Part shown: one piece after another, positions 23,905-46,404 of the stretch
Position numbering within the stretch: position 1 is the stretch's first letter
Layout of the letters: the number at the start of each line of letters is the position of its first letter
Source: Clavelina lepadiformis
Taxonomy: Eukaryota; Chordata; Ascidiacea; Aplousobranchia; Clavelinidae
Length of the DNA stretch: 64,000 bases
Direction: 5' to 3'
NCBI RefSeq assembly: GCF_947623445.1
Contig: NC_135246.1
Coordinates: 1,924,501 to 1,988,500 of the forward strand
The notes under the pieces: generated by a model
What the model was told of the DNA's origin: nothing
The model's input: the letters and a program-made list of their open reading frames with translations, nothing else
Database searches by the model: none
Translations under genes and position numbers: made by a program

Positions 23905-26080
23905 GCGAGTTATCCATAAAAATAATAAACTAGGATGTGGACATAGTTTCTGGATTATACGGTATTTAGCGCGGATGACGTACTTTAGCAAAGAGCGCAG
24001 TATATGGATATGTACAGAAGAAGGTTGATACATACAGAGGATGATGTTAGTTCTTAGTGAGGTGGATCAATCTTTCTGGGATGTAGAGGCTTCCTTCGGG
24101 ATATTGTTGGAATGTTTGGTTGTTGTCGTAATCAAAGGAAGGTTGGCGATTGAAGAAAGGTAGTGAATGGCCAGAGTAAATACGGTAGAGTAGTTTCTAT
24201 GGAAAAGGCCTCGGTAGCAAAGAAATTGACACCAAAGATGTGGAAGAAGCATTCCGCGTGGTGCAACTACTCGTCAATAGTATCAGAAGAATTAGGCGTA
24301 CAAAGCGGTGGCTGAAAGATGTCAATTTGACTTGGTTGATTTGAACAACACAGACCTGAACGTTAAAAACAATGTTTCCGCATTGTGAGAAAATTTAAGA
24401 GAAAGAACAAAATTGCTTTTATATTTTCATAACCGCTTTGTACAGTAACTAACTATATTGAATAAAAAGCAATGTTCTTTGACTGATTGCTTTTCCATAA
24501 TCGCGTGGTAGGCTTAAATATTGCATGAAAACTGGCATCAACTGATTTACTTTAAAGCTATGGCTTCCCTGTTGCCTTCAATTACTTCCTTCTGAACAAA
24601 CTGCGACAATCAGCATAAGCGATGCAGCATGCAACAACATTTTAAGCCGAGTCGCACTTGGACCCAACGACTCCGCAAACATTTCAGTCATGATCTTTAT
24701 CCAAGACTCGATTAAACCTGTCTCACAACCCCCAAATCAGGAAACTTATTTCTTAAAGCGCATTTCAACAGTTTATACTGCAGGGCCCAATTTCATAGCT
24801 GTTAGCGGACCCCCTTAACTATGCCTAATTATAATAGACTAAGGCTGTATTTTTACTGCAGTGTAGCCTATACCTTAAATCTTATCCAGGAGGAGGAGGA
24901 GGTGAGTTGATGAGGTTAAGATGATAAGGAGATGAGTCCAAATATTTTGTGATTTTTCACCCCAAAAACTTTTAATAATTAGTGAATCAAAATTAATTTC
25001 ATATTTAAACGCATGGTAAATTTCATAAAACCATTTTTTCTACCAGATTGTAATTTGCGCGATGGAATACAGTGTAGTGTATTTCTGTGTTAGCACTTGG
25101 CATGTTGGTTTGACATAGCATTCATTCTTTATGCCATTACAAAGCTAAAAAGTGGACTAAAATCGCTTTGTTAAGTCACAATGATGATGACCTGTCTGTC
25201 TTAACAGATGATTTAACCCAGTGTTTCTTGAAGTAATTAGGTGCATGACACGTCATGACCTTACTTTACCACTTTAAACGCCGACCTTTACAAACGTTGT
25301 TTTGAATTTAAAAAATCAAACTAATGCAATCAAATCAAGACTGCTCGTATTATTTAAACAAGCCAACAAGAAAAGCTCCCAATTTATGGCAAAAAATTTG
25401 AAACGCCATAAACAACAACTTTCTGATAAAAAAGGGCAAGATCGTTTTGGCTTTACGCCTGAGTGAGCGCGATGAGCCATTTCTGGCACGGGACCCAACA
25501 TAAAAAAACTCGATAAAATCGAACCCAAAACCGGCCCAGTCACCCTTTTTCAGATTAATCACGTGACTACTTCAACCGGAAATCATCAGAAACTGTCTTG
25601 GTATTGTCTTGAGCTTTCAATATATTCAACCGATTGTAGCCGCCACAAAGCTTGCCTGGAAATTATTTGGCACTGCCACGTCCATCTGCGTAGAAGTGAG
25701 ACCTAGCTGGGAGAATTAATTATCTCTGCAACATCAATATTTCGATCCGTATTGAAGTTGGCTGGCCAACAACTAGTTTTCTATTGTTTTACAAAGGTAT
25801 TATTGGTGTTACTCGCACTTTATTATTTTTGGTGGTTGATGGAAGGTCACTATTACCTTGAAACGGTGGTAATGGACTTTATGCTTTATATTACTACACA
25901 GGTATCTAGGATTTTTGGGGACTTGAATTTTGAAACGGATTTGGTAGTTTTTGGGGGCGCTGATACCAAACATCGCATCAGATTTTGCCAATCTGGTCAG
26001 GATTAGCCGCTACATAATATATGCTTGGCATTGTTTAATTAAGTTTTGAAATAAATGTTATCGAAATTTTCAAAAGTTAC
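23905..26080. other. gene-poor stretch
   Basis: Mostly unassigned. A plus-strand frame near 24225-24345 reads as a charged helix-like peptide (about 40 codons, stop at the end) without start or splice support. It could be a fossil of a mobile element. A short GGA-rich tract lies near 24890-24905. Nothing here reaches gene-level support. Confidence 0.35.
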
Positions 26081-26236
26081 CTTCAGGAGATCAGAATAGG
26101 CTAAACCTTGGGCACCTTGCGTAGAGTTTGTTTCACGTCTGTGTATTGTTTCTCGCCTACGTTTTGTGACGTTTTGTAAGTTGTAATTGGAAGTGAATGA
26201 GCTGAAGTTTTGTGTTTGTTCCTCAACAAAAGCCAT
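26081..26236 (-). CDS. possible first coding exon, unrecognised
   Basis: A minus-strand frame of exactly 52 codons runs from an ATG at 26236 to a donor (AAG|GTAACT) at 26081. It is hydrophilic, rich in Gln, Asn and Arg (pieces KRRRETIHRRE and LAYSDLLK). Ending on a usable donor in phase 0 is what suggests an exon. I could not find a following exon with matching phase in the next kilobase, so the gene remains hypothetical. Confidence 0.25.
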
Positions 26237-27035
26237 AAAGCCTTGATATTTTTAAGGCTGATTAATAGCGGCAGTAACTTTGAGGTTAAGTCAAGTCCAA
26301 TTGTTTGAGTCTACACTCGTAGCGCTGTTCCACTGTTGTTGACATGGCTGAGTAGCTCACGACAACGTTCAGGCCATCATTCAGTATTTTCTTGCTGCCT
26401 TTGAGGTATGAGTTATTATCAGCCGTTTTTACAGAGGAGTCGCAACCCTGCCCTGATACGAACCTAATGTAGCGGTATCATAAAGTATTTTAGTGACATC
26501 CAGAACAAACTCCCTGGGTGCCAGATGATGATGATCATCCACAAATGATTTGCTGTCGTCCAAGAAATCATTAATATTAATGAAAATTAATTGGTGTACC
26601 GGTATAAGTTTCATCCCTTAAATTTATGATCGGGCTACAAATAAAAATGTACCCAGTCACTTCCGTGCTTGTTATTTCATGAGTCGTATCGAGTCGTTTA
26701 TTTTTTGCCATAGACTGTGCGGGACGACAATTATGATGCGGTCATACTGTATGCCTATATTTTACAATCTACTTAAGAACACTTAAAACTTATCAGATAA
26801 TAACAATCTGAGTCGTAATGGCTCAAGAAATTTATGACAAAAACAACGAAACTGGTAAATTTAACAGATTTGTAGTCGATAGAACTCAGGTAAAAATACT
26901 ACAAAGAATATGCCAATTATTCTGAGGAAATTTTTTCCAAATTTTGCTCATAAATTTCAAAAAACCTCTGTTATGGAACACGAAGTAATTCAATTTGTTG
27001 AATTTTTACAATTGGCAATCTTTGGATCAAAAACT

Positions 27036-29185
27036 TTACTGCTGCTGGTAAATAACAGTCGGGTCCTCTACAGCCAGACCTTGTCGGATGTCAATTGCAT
27101 TCACAATCTTCTCGTCTCTTGCTCCGCTCTGATCTTGCGCTCGTCTGCTTCCATTCACAGACGTCTGATAAACCTTTTCATAAAAAGTTAAATTAAAGAT
27201 AGACCAAGTCTATTGTTAGTAGTCTATAGTAACTCAGGCGCTGAGGACAAGCAATCACCAGCATTAATGTATTCGTTGCACTTCTATGATATGATACTTC
27301 TATGTACGTCCGCTGTATCTGTGTATGATGTACGCGGGCGCCGAACTCAAATCGTCAGACAATGACCCAACAAGCCATAGAGTCCTCATTAGTTTTTGTT
27401 TTGCAAGTGAACTGTTTTTTTACTAAAGCATCGCGCGTAACGATTTACCGGTACCTTGTCTATAATGTCCTTTCCTCTCATGTAGTCGAATGCAGAGTGC
27501 AGCTTGGGGTTGGCTTGCAGGTAATATTGAAGCTTCTCACGATTCCAGCAGAGATAAAAGCACCGGTCTATTGCTTCGATGGAAACCTTTGAAACAGTAA
27601 TGTAAAAACAGTACTTTTAAACAGTATTTTTTGCTTAAAATAAGCTACAATATTATAATAACAGTTTACAGCAAAACGTCATTGGATGTTTTGTGGTCTA
27701 GAAATGAAACGCTTTTCTGTCTTTTGCTTCACCTGGAATAATTCTCCTCTGCGCAGTTGGGTGCTTTCCCATTCTACAGAATCAATGAATTGCTTTTCTT
27801 TGATGTCGTGAAGATAAGTTCCTTTGTAAGTCACCCTCAGACTAAAAGTAAACAATAATATGGTCGCTTATTGGATGGCAACAGCAGAGGGTGTTGCAGT
27901 TTAAAGTATAATTACATTTATATTGGCAAAGCTCAAATGCATACAAAATAGCTTTGAAATGCAACCGTTGAATTCGCAATTTTTATGTGTGTCAATTTTG
28001 TCAAGCTACTAAGTGTGGCCAAATACGCTTTTGAATTGAAAGAACAATGATAAATTTCTCACCACCCGGCCACCAGAAGAGACACGCGAGCTTCTACTGT
28101 TGTGTAATTTTCCACTGCGTATTTATCTCCAGGAAATATGTTGACCCATTTGCAATTTTGGTTCACCAAAGCTTTGAAATCTTGCCGTGAAATATCGAAA
28201 GTCTGAAATACCTGCCGAGACATAACACTGCAAGATTGACGTTGTACATTAGAAAGTGTAAATCATTGCTTATTGCAGAAAAGAAATGTATGAGCAGGTT
28301 TTGTTGCTGCGTTCCAGTTGTTCTGTCTACATTTGCTCATTGCGACAGTTAGACTTAGGCTAGGTTAGCGCGAGTGCGAAAGTCATTTGCTGATATTGTC
28401 CTAAACAGAGATGCACCTACCGTAGGCTAAAGCTTCGAACGTTTAAATTTTTCAAGTGCAATAGTTTCAAACAGAATAATGACTAAAACAAGTTTGAGCT
28501 TGCTTGATTAAGACAATGAAGCATCACAATCATCCCAGGCTCACATCGACATAAAGATCCTCCAATTCCGGCGGAAACTTGACATGTCTCATGGAGTAGA
28601 GAACAAAGCCGAGCTGAGCAAGCAGCTGGATAAAGAAGACGACTCCCCAGAAAAGGACATCGTACGTGCACCAATCCACCACCCCCCATATTATGAAAGC
28701 AATGACAGCACCGATCAACACGGTTCGAGTTGTGAGAATGTAGTGTCTGAAACAACGCACAGTTATAGGCTATAACTAATTCTGAGCTTAGTTGGCTTTC
28801 AACGATGGCGGACAATGTGCTGACATGGAAACGTTAACCTTTTGCACTGCAGCTAAAAAGTTAGCCGTTCAGTTATAAAGCCTATAGTTATTAGTTTGTC
28901 GAATCGTTGATATATACTGTACATCGAAAGAACTGAGCTAATTTATCGGCACATCCCATTGCACAAGGCTATCTAATCCAACGCATTCTTATTACAGTTA
29001 GTATGACTTAAATTTATTGGAATAGCGACGGGTTTTAGGTGAGTGAAACAGAAACTTCTCACGTACTTGAATGAATTAGGCACTAAGAAAGCAGCTGCGA
29101 ATAACGCGGCGCCAACATGAAATGGGATGCTTTGCAAAGGTCCCCATTCTGTGCAGTCCCCGGGACTTTGACAGCTTGTGTTCAT
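27036..29185 (-). CDS. POPDC: Popeye-domain cAMP-binding membrane protein, copy 1
   Basis: Six minus-strand exons join in phase to 282 codons: 29185-29067, 28746-28545, 28211-28063, 27841-27733, 27586-27455, 27173-27036. A short N-terminus with two Cys is followed by three hydrophobic segments (roughly residues 22-40, 45-70, 72-92), the Popeye topology. The cytosolic Popeye domain follows, with FPGDKYAVE, then FIDSVEWES and ELFQVSIEAIDRCFYLCW, and ends near GKDIIDK. In other family members the second motif reads DSPEW and, with the YQVT-type strand, forms the cAMP pocket; here the Pro is Val. Popeye proteins are cAMP effectors in muscle and heart membranes, regulating ion channels and cell contacts. 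The gene lies head to head with a second Popeye gene (30908-33600). The tail after residue 240 is polar and not conserved. Confidence 0.92.
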
Positions 29186-30907
29186 GATGCTGTCCTGCTC
29201 TGCAGCTTATCGTTAAAACCTGGAATATGTAAATAGATTACTAAAGTCCGAATCTGTAAACTTGCTCTGCAAGGGCTTTTAAAAATAAGTGTTAAACTTT
29301 TACAGAAACAAATATATTCTAAAACAACGACTAATTTCAGAGAAACATCGCCTACTGTATACGTGAAAAATAGTGTTTCAAGAAATTTAAAATAAACTAT
29401 CCCTTCAGAAATAGGTATTTAGATTACTTTTAAAGTTAATTCTTTGCTCGGTCTACAACTATTTATCTCAACTATATCTGTTAGTTGCCTTCAGGGTTGA
29501 TTGATCTTAAGCAATCATATTGAACACATTTTCAATGTGTTTAAAGTTTTTAAACTTTCAACAAACTGCGACTCTACTCTTTAGAAACACATCTACAAAG
29601 TTTGGAATTTAGCTACACTGATCTTATCCTGTTCTGCATCCAACTGTCATATTTTCAAACTATAGAGGATTTATTTGACATGAATTACGTTACAGTATCT
29701 GCTATATCTCCTCGGGTGAAAGAATCGTTGACACGATCAACCAGTATTCGCCAAGCGCCTACTGCCGTCAATTTTCGACATATTTACTGCACGTCAAACA
29801 GCTGCATGCGTCCTTGGTGCTATTTTTATCTGCTGCTACGCAGACGCCGTATATTGCAATGAACTTCATCCGCTGTCGTTACCGCAAGCTGAATATTTCA
29901 ATCGGCAGTACTGAACGTATGGAGTCAGTTAACAGCAGTGCAGTCCTGAATTTTAGTATGTTTTTGCAGAAAACTCATTAGACACAATATGTCGAATGCA
30001 TGTAGTGGAAGAAACTTTGAAAGTGAAATGTTTGCAACAGAAAGATTTTTGTACAAAAACAGTTAAAACTTACAGTAAAAAAATCTGTTATTCAGTAACT
30101 ATTCAATGACTCTAAGTTTGGCTGATATTCTGTGAGTTAAATTTGTCACTTTTATCAAGGATAAAGTTAAAAATGTGGTTTTATACTAATTCTTCACACA
30201 AGGTTTAGCCTACACACCTTGCGACAACCATGTAAACCATCCAATTAGGCAACCCACAATCAATAAAAGCTTTAAACTAACAAATCGCAATACGATTATT
30301 ATGAAACGTTTAAGAAACTTTAGTAAAGTTTAGAAACGTTTCCTGAAAGAAATATTTTAAGGAAGAGAAAGAGTCGATATTTTCAGACCAATACGTTTTT
30401 TATATTCATCATGCATCGTAAATAAATAAATAGTTCGTAAATAAAAATAAAAAAGAAACTGAAAGTGAAATTTATTTTGTCTTAAAGAGTGCAAGTTAAA
30501 TATTATCAGTGACAGATGTAAAGACCATGGCTTTAGACGTAGTTTAATTTTGGCGAGATATATACCTGCATCGTCGTATTCACTTGATATAATTATATCA
30601 TTAGGCTAAAGAAAGTTGTTTTCCAGAATTGCTTAAATATTTTGAAAATTCAAGGAACGTCTCTGATAGTTAAATATGCCAGATTATGAATATAGCCAGC
30701 TACATTAGACTTGAGAGCAATCGGATGTTTTCTTCTTTTGCTGAATTCATTCATTTAATAATTGTAAAATTTGTTTGCTGTTGACTTTGCAATTGCATTT
30801 GCAAACAGCTACTAACGAAGTGCTAAGTCATTTTAAGCTTTGCAATGATAACAACCAAAAGGTTTCGATTTTTTCACAGATGTGGTGACATAGTGTGTAA
30901 CTAAAAC
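29186..30907. promoter_or_regulatory. shared upstream region of divergent Popeye genes
   Basis: 1.7 kb separates the two start codons and contains no coding signal. Transcription runs outward on both sides, so this interval must hold both promoters and could act as a bidirectional control region. I could not place individual factor sites with confidence. Confidence 0.5.
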
Positions 30908-33600
30908 ATGTCGACTGACATAATGACTGACATGATGGCGGTAGGTGGTCGCGGAGACGCAGGGGATTCGCTTAACTTCATGACAAATACGACTCCGAGC
31001 ACATTTCGAACAACTGATTTTTCTTTCACGACCACACCGCGGGGTTACATCGTTCTTGGGTACCAGCCAATGCCAGGGTCATTCTTTCATCTCGCTTGTT
31101 CTTTCTTCTTCCTTGCTTTTATGGGCGGAGGTCAGACTGACATTGCAGCGATCTACACAAACGTCCTCTGCGCATGCGCATTCCTCTCTTTGGCGGTTTG
31201 GGCGGGGATTGATGCCTGCGCTCTCGACGTCATCATATGGAGCCTTGTATTGGTTGCCATTAATATTAGTCAGGTAACCGAGTAAATGTTATTTAAAAGA
31301 TGATCAAATTATTTTAGATACTTTTCCTTTTCGACTGAAGTGTGTTTGCTCTGCAAATAATTTTCTTCCGCTTGTTTCTACTTCTGTGTAGGCTTCTATA
31401 TAGAGGAGCCTTTATATATAAAAATCTTCATCTTTGCGCATATAACCGAAATGCGTTCGATCTATTCTATAGTGATCGTTTTTCCATATAATTTGTTAAA
31501 AGTTATTGTTTGCTTGATGTCTAGGTGATCTATATTTCTTACAAGTCCAAGAAGATGGAGGAAGCCTTCGACAACAAGATGCAGATCATATATCACAGGA
31601 GGTTTGCTCCTTTTCAAATAAGACCTCACCTGTTCTACGATTTAATCACACTCAAGGTGAAATATAGTGGAAAAATGTTCATAGAACATAATATTTAACT
31701 GTGTCAGCGTTTAACTTTCTACACTTGCAGGGCTGCCAAATACTGAAGCTGGGAAAGGGTCAGAAATACGCGGCAGAAGGGAAAACCCCTATTGAAAATC
31801 TATCCTTGCTTCTGAGTGGCAAGTAAGTTCCCCATATTTAAATAAGACTAGCCTTCCATGGAAGGAAAGAACTTGCCTGAAGTTGATTATTCATTGGTAA
31901 CTTATTCGGTTATTATTAACCAGCTCTAATTACAACTAGTTAAAAAATAGGTAGGCCTATAAGTAGGCTAAGCGTGTACAAACATTTCAGAGAGCAAAGC
32001 TATCATGAAACCAGATAACAGTCAACACGAGTTGACGGAATTCACATTTTGAGTAACAATGAAACAAAAGTCCTTTCATTTTGCATTAGAATTAAAGTGA
32101 GCTCTGAGGGGAAATTTCTTCACTACATCACTCCGAACGAATTTGTCGACTCGCCGGAGTGGGACTCGCTTAAATCTACGAGCGCTAGAGCAACTTACCA
32201 GGTTCAACTCTCTGCTGCAATGGTTCCGGACACCTCAATGCTTATCTTGGTTTAATAATCGTTATTCTACGATCAGGTCTCAATCGCGGCCGACACTGAA
32301 TGTCTGTATATCACTTGGAAAAGAAAACCTCTCCTCAATCTTCTTTCAAAACGACAACGACTTGGAAAACTGATGCGATATATGATTGGTGATGGCATTT
32401 TAATGTTAGCGTTTGTTTGGTGTGTGCTAAGCTCAGCTGGATGCCAAATAATGGGTGATCGAGTCTCTCGTAGATCATAGGGCACGTTTATACATTTCCA
32501 AACCTACCGCAAACTCTCAAAAATAACTTTAAGGTTTCACATCGGGTTCATTGTCAAAGCTTAGTATTTTTTAAACGATAAATCACCGCTTGTGTAAAGG
32601 AATTGTTCCGGTATAAAGTACCCTTGCATAGACCTACTTTGCAGAGGCTAAACTTTGAGTGAAATGCATATCATTGGCAGTTGAGTGATTTTTTTATTCC
32701 CCGGATTTTAGCTCCCAGACATGTCCAAAAATTAAGGGGTACATGTTCCCTCCGTCTCTCTTAAGTATAAGTCCCTGTACCTTAGATATATGTATAGAAC
32801 AGGGTTTCTTAACCGGGGTCCAATGGCCCCCATGGGACTTTCCCACAGCACTAGTGAGCTATGGTGTAGTAGCAGTGACGAAGCAAAGCGGGACACAAAT
32901 TTCTAACGTCTTTGTGCTTGCTGTACATAATTAGCGGCGCGAAGTCTACTGCACATGCAGCAGTGAAGTATAAAATGCTTTGCAATGGACAATATACATT
33001 CTTATTTATGAATAGGGAGGCACGGATTTTGAGGGTCACTGTAAGGGGACCGCGAATCATGAAAGGTTGAGAACCACTGATGTAGACGGTCCTATTTCAT
33101 CGTGTTTCATCGAATTTGAATTTGAACTTTACATATGACAGGTCGTGATGTTGTCATGAAGCTTTTTGCTCTAAATTCGCGTCAGTTCAACGAACGCGGA
33201 TTTTATTACGACATTCGACTTCCGTGCGTCATGTCACTCCGCGACGAAGTTCAGAGGCGTGAAAGGAAACGCCAGGAAAATGCCAGTGAACCGGCCACGC
33301 CATCTTTGTCAGGTAAATGAGACGCCACATCCGTGCCATTTTCATGTACACACATTCATTCCTTTACTGATATGTAAGCACAAAAGCCTACAAAGCAAAG
33401 ACAGCCTGCGGAATAGGCCAATGTGTGGTACTGTTAGTTAGCCTATCATTTTTCGCTTCATTTGCTTATGCAGTATCGTTAACTAATTTTCATTTATCAT
33501 TTATCATTCATTATTAATTTCATTCCTGTTTGCAGCAAGTGTCAAATCAATCACCGGTCGTGTAAAACGTTTGCATCCAAAGCATAAACATGTTCAGTAA
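30908..33600 (+). CDS. POPDC: Popeye-domain cAMP-binding membrane protein, copy 2
   Basis: Seven exons join in phase to 349 codons: 30908-31273, 31525-31656, 31731-31822, 32090-32201, 32277-32388, 33142-33312, 33536-33600. The Thr-rich N-terminus of about 55 residues precedes three hydrophobic segments (about residues 60-78, 82-98, 105-125), then the cytosolic Popeye domain. Hallmarks are LGKGQKYAAEGK, FVDSPEWDSL (the canonical cAMP-pocket motif, intact here) and YQVSIAADTECLYITWKR, followed by YMIGRDVVMKLFALN. The C-terminal tail is basic (RRERKRQ and VKRLHPKHKH). The fourth intron is only 75 bases (32202-32276); reading through it gives a false early stop. Intron 5 carries a hAT-type MITE. 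Compared with copy 1 the N-terminus is longer and the DSPEW motif is standard, so the two may differ in cAMP affinity. Confidence 0.93.
32800..33079. mobile_element. hAT-type MITE in Popeye copy 2, intron 5
   Basis: The left end is CAGGGTTTCTTAACCGGGG and the reverse complement of the right end is CAGTGGTTCTCAACC. These are standard hAT termini. The flanking octamers (GTATAGAA and ATGTAGAC) match only partly, so the insertion is older than those with exact duplications. No transposase remains in the 280 bp. The right end lies 62 nt before the acceptor of exon 6. Confidence 0.68.
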
Positions 33601-36456
33601 TCATCGAAATCTATTCTTAAGCATTTTCCATTAGGAACTGGACAGCCTGGGAATTCCTTACTTTTGTCAGCATGTGTGGTTTTCTGTTTATTTTTCTCGT
33701 TCAAATCATCAATTAAAGTGATTTTAAACGACTTATATTTGGTCAAGTCAAACATTCAAATAAATGATTTCAAATCGAAATAACTCAATCGCAAAAAACA
33801 TTGAGACAGACTCCATCGGTTTGCGATATAGACGAGTTGAGGAAATATTAAGACGCATGCATTTATTTTTACTTTAGTTATACCACATATCACTGCATCA
33901 CAATCCATCTTGTGCGTAATAACTCGCAACGAATCTCCAAGGGCGTTCCTATTAACCAGTGAAATTATAAAGGCAGCTGGTCCCTCAAATATAGCTTTAT
34001 AATACGCCCTGGGATTCATTATCACGGCCGTTGTTAAATTGTCATATATTTGGCTTGCAACGTATTCATTCATGTTACTAACACGCATTGGATTATTTAT
34101 ATCTTTAATACAATAACTGCTCGTTCTTGAATCAGGTTATTATTTTGATCAACGATTTTGTCAAGAAAATACTTTGCAATTAGCTCATTTAAAATATAAC
34201 GTAGCCTGTACTGATTATACTAATAACTGCATTTGGACATGACAAAACACTTAAAAGCGGAAAGATACTGTTGTACTGTAGAAAAAATATTTACCGGTCT
34301 CTCTGCGGTGGATAATAAGGTTAAAAAATCTTTGCTTTGATGTTTCCGCGACAGCACGGCGACATAGAAAGCTGGGAAAGAAAGCAAGCGAGCATTATGC
34401 CAGGTTGTTTGCTCGAAGAATGTCAGAGAGGATAAATTTGAGGAAAGAAGGGAAAGTCCCTCTGCGGAAAGAAATTCCCATAAAAGAAGATTAAAACTGC
34501 TGGAATTTTTTCGCAATTTGCATGATCAACTAACTATTTACCATATGACGTTTAAATGGACTTAACAGGTCTTAAATATGCTTGAATTTGTATAAGTTAT
34601 AGTTAAATATTGGAGCATAAATATACTGTAAATAAATTTGAAATCGCCAGTATGGTTTGGTATTTTTGCGAAGTAAAGGAAACGCAGGTTAGTTGGGCCA
34701 TCGATTTTTCTCAAATATCATTGGTTGTTTTATTCACGTGATACGTTAAAAACGTATCAATATGTCGCTGATATTAAACCTAGAACTACCAGGATTTTTT
34801 TCTACGAGAATTACCAAGAGGGTCAATTGACCCTTCCGTTTAATATGACTGCAATCTTTGGATATAACACCATTTTTCTCATATTTCTTTCATAGAAATT
34901 AATTTGGACAGTGCTTGTATCGTTTTGCTTTGTAAAAATATCATTGTGTGAAGTCACTGCTTTCTGGATTCAACATAACATGAAACCTGATGATGATTCA
35001 ACAACCTAACAACATTCAACCTAACATGATTCAACAACTAACATGAAACCTTGTTGTCGGAGCGCGACTACGAAACAAGCGCAGCAAAAATCAAAATACT
35101 AGAATTTTCTTTATTTTTCAACAAAATAGTTCAGTCTTCTTGGACACTAAAAACTTATTTTTCGATTTTAAGCCCTACTGTGTGAATGCTTCCAACTTAA
35201 GGCATTTAATGCAAACTTTGGTGAACTGCAGTGCTTTCCAGTTGTTGGTAGCCTAAGCAACACCAACATGACGTCGCAGTTTGGGCTAAATTTTTGACGA
35301 AATGTTGGGCCATTGGCCAAGTCACATTCAAGTATCATTTTAACTAAGTAGAAGTAATAGTCTTATCAATAACAGTTTGATTGATTCACTGCATCGTCAC
35401 CAGTAATGAAATTTTGATTTATGTTGAAAAAGTAATTAACACTTTTTTAAATAATCAAACTTTGGTGTAGAAAATAGCCATAGCATTGATTGATTGATTT
35501 GTGTTGTTTCGTTTCAAATAACACCTAACTAAGGCTAAGCTAACACCGCGTACTACGTAACTAAGACGTAAAACGACGTAAATACGAAGCAGCCTTCCCT
35601 GTAACTGCAAAGTCAAAAACAAAAGAATTTTCCTAGTTGACGGTCACTAGTTTACATCGTGGCAAATATACGATAAGATCAAAAAACGGGCTAGAATCGT
35701 AACCTGCCATTCAGTACAATTAAATGGTTGGCAAAAAAGTTGAAAGATAAGGCAACAACGTCCACAAGCACCATTGTAACGAACTACACACTTTTGATAT
35801 TTAGGTACCTTGAAATTAACGAAAATGCCACATCAATTACAAAAGCACCAATAGCGGAAGGAAAACTGTGGGTTAATGATTAGTTTTTCAGCTATCACAG
35901 CATATTAGCAAATGAAAAACGTTCTAAAGAGATACTAAAAATTTGCAACACGGTTATTAGGCACCAATGTTTTAATACGGAGAAAAAATTTATAAAAAAA
36001 GAACAAATTGAATATTAATATCGCTGTAGTACCCTTAAAATGAGCGAGTTGATAAAACTTTATGCTGCTTAAAGTCACGATGGATGCAAAGCAGTAAATC
36101 ACTTAAAAACAGCAAATAACAAGCACAACAAGAAAATACTAAAATCAACCTAATCAAGAAATACTTTCGTGACAAAGATTTTGCCAAGATGTGCAATAAG
36201 TTTGGAGAAGAACAAACTGGGCTCGTGTGAGAGCGACGAGTATCCACATAAAATCAGTAAAACAGGTACCAGGCAATGAAAGCTCAACTATTTTAAAACA
36301 GAATAAAACGCAATAATGTACATTGTCAAGAAATGGCATGATTAATTATTATAGGCGGGGTCCAGCCCCTAGAAATAACAGAAACTACAACCGGCTGATA
36401 ATAACCGCAGCCGCAGCCTAAAACGCTCAAGCGCGCGCAGGAAGATTTTACGAAAG
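33601..36456. other. intergenic between two convergent genes
   Basis: Popeye copy 2 ends on the left and LATS ends on the right, so both 3' untranslated regions fall here. An ATTAAA at 33712 could serve the Popeye transcript. At 34774 a TTAA is followed by ACCTAGAACTACCAGG and a GGGTCAATTGACCC palindrome, which resembles a piggyBac-type terminus; no partner end was found. Near 34985-35050 the phrase AACCTAACATGATTCAACAA recurs loosely. Two minus-strand frames of about 100 codons (34088-33756 and 34516-34220) have no family match or splice context. Confidence 0.4.

Positions 36457-46404
<9,948 letters not shown>

Noticed and set aside
24225..24345. Charged 40-codon plus-strand frame.
   Set aside because: No start codon, splice sites or recognisable family. 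Possibly transposon debris, but not supportable.
28483..28815. 110-codon minus frame overlapping Popeye copy 1.
   Set aside because: It is a different frame from exon 2 of the Popeye gene and a shadow of it.
32049..32255. Popeye copy 2 ending with a stop at 32255.
   Set aside because: Splicing at 32201/32277 restores the conserved YQVSIAADTECLYITW segment, so the stop lies in a short intron.
33756..34516. Two minus-strand frames of about 100 codons between the convergent genes.
   Set aside because: No start context, splice logic, domain or repeat supports them. They could be chance in a 2.8-kb intergenic stretch.
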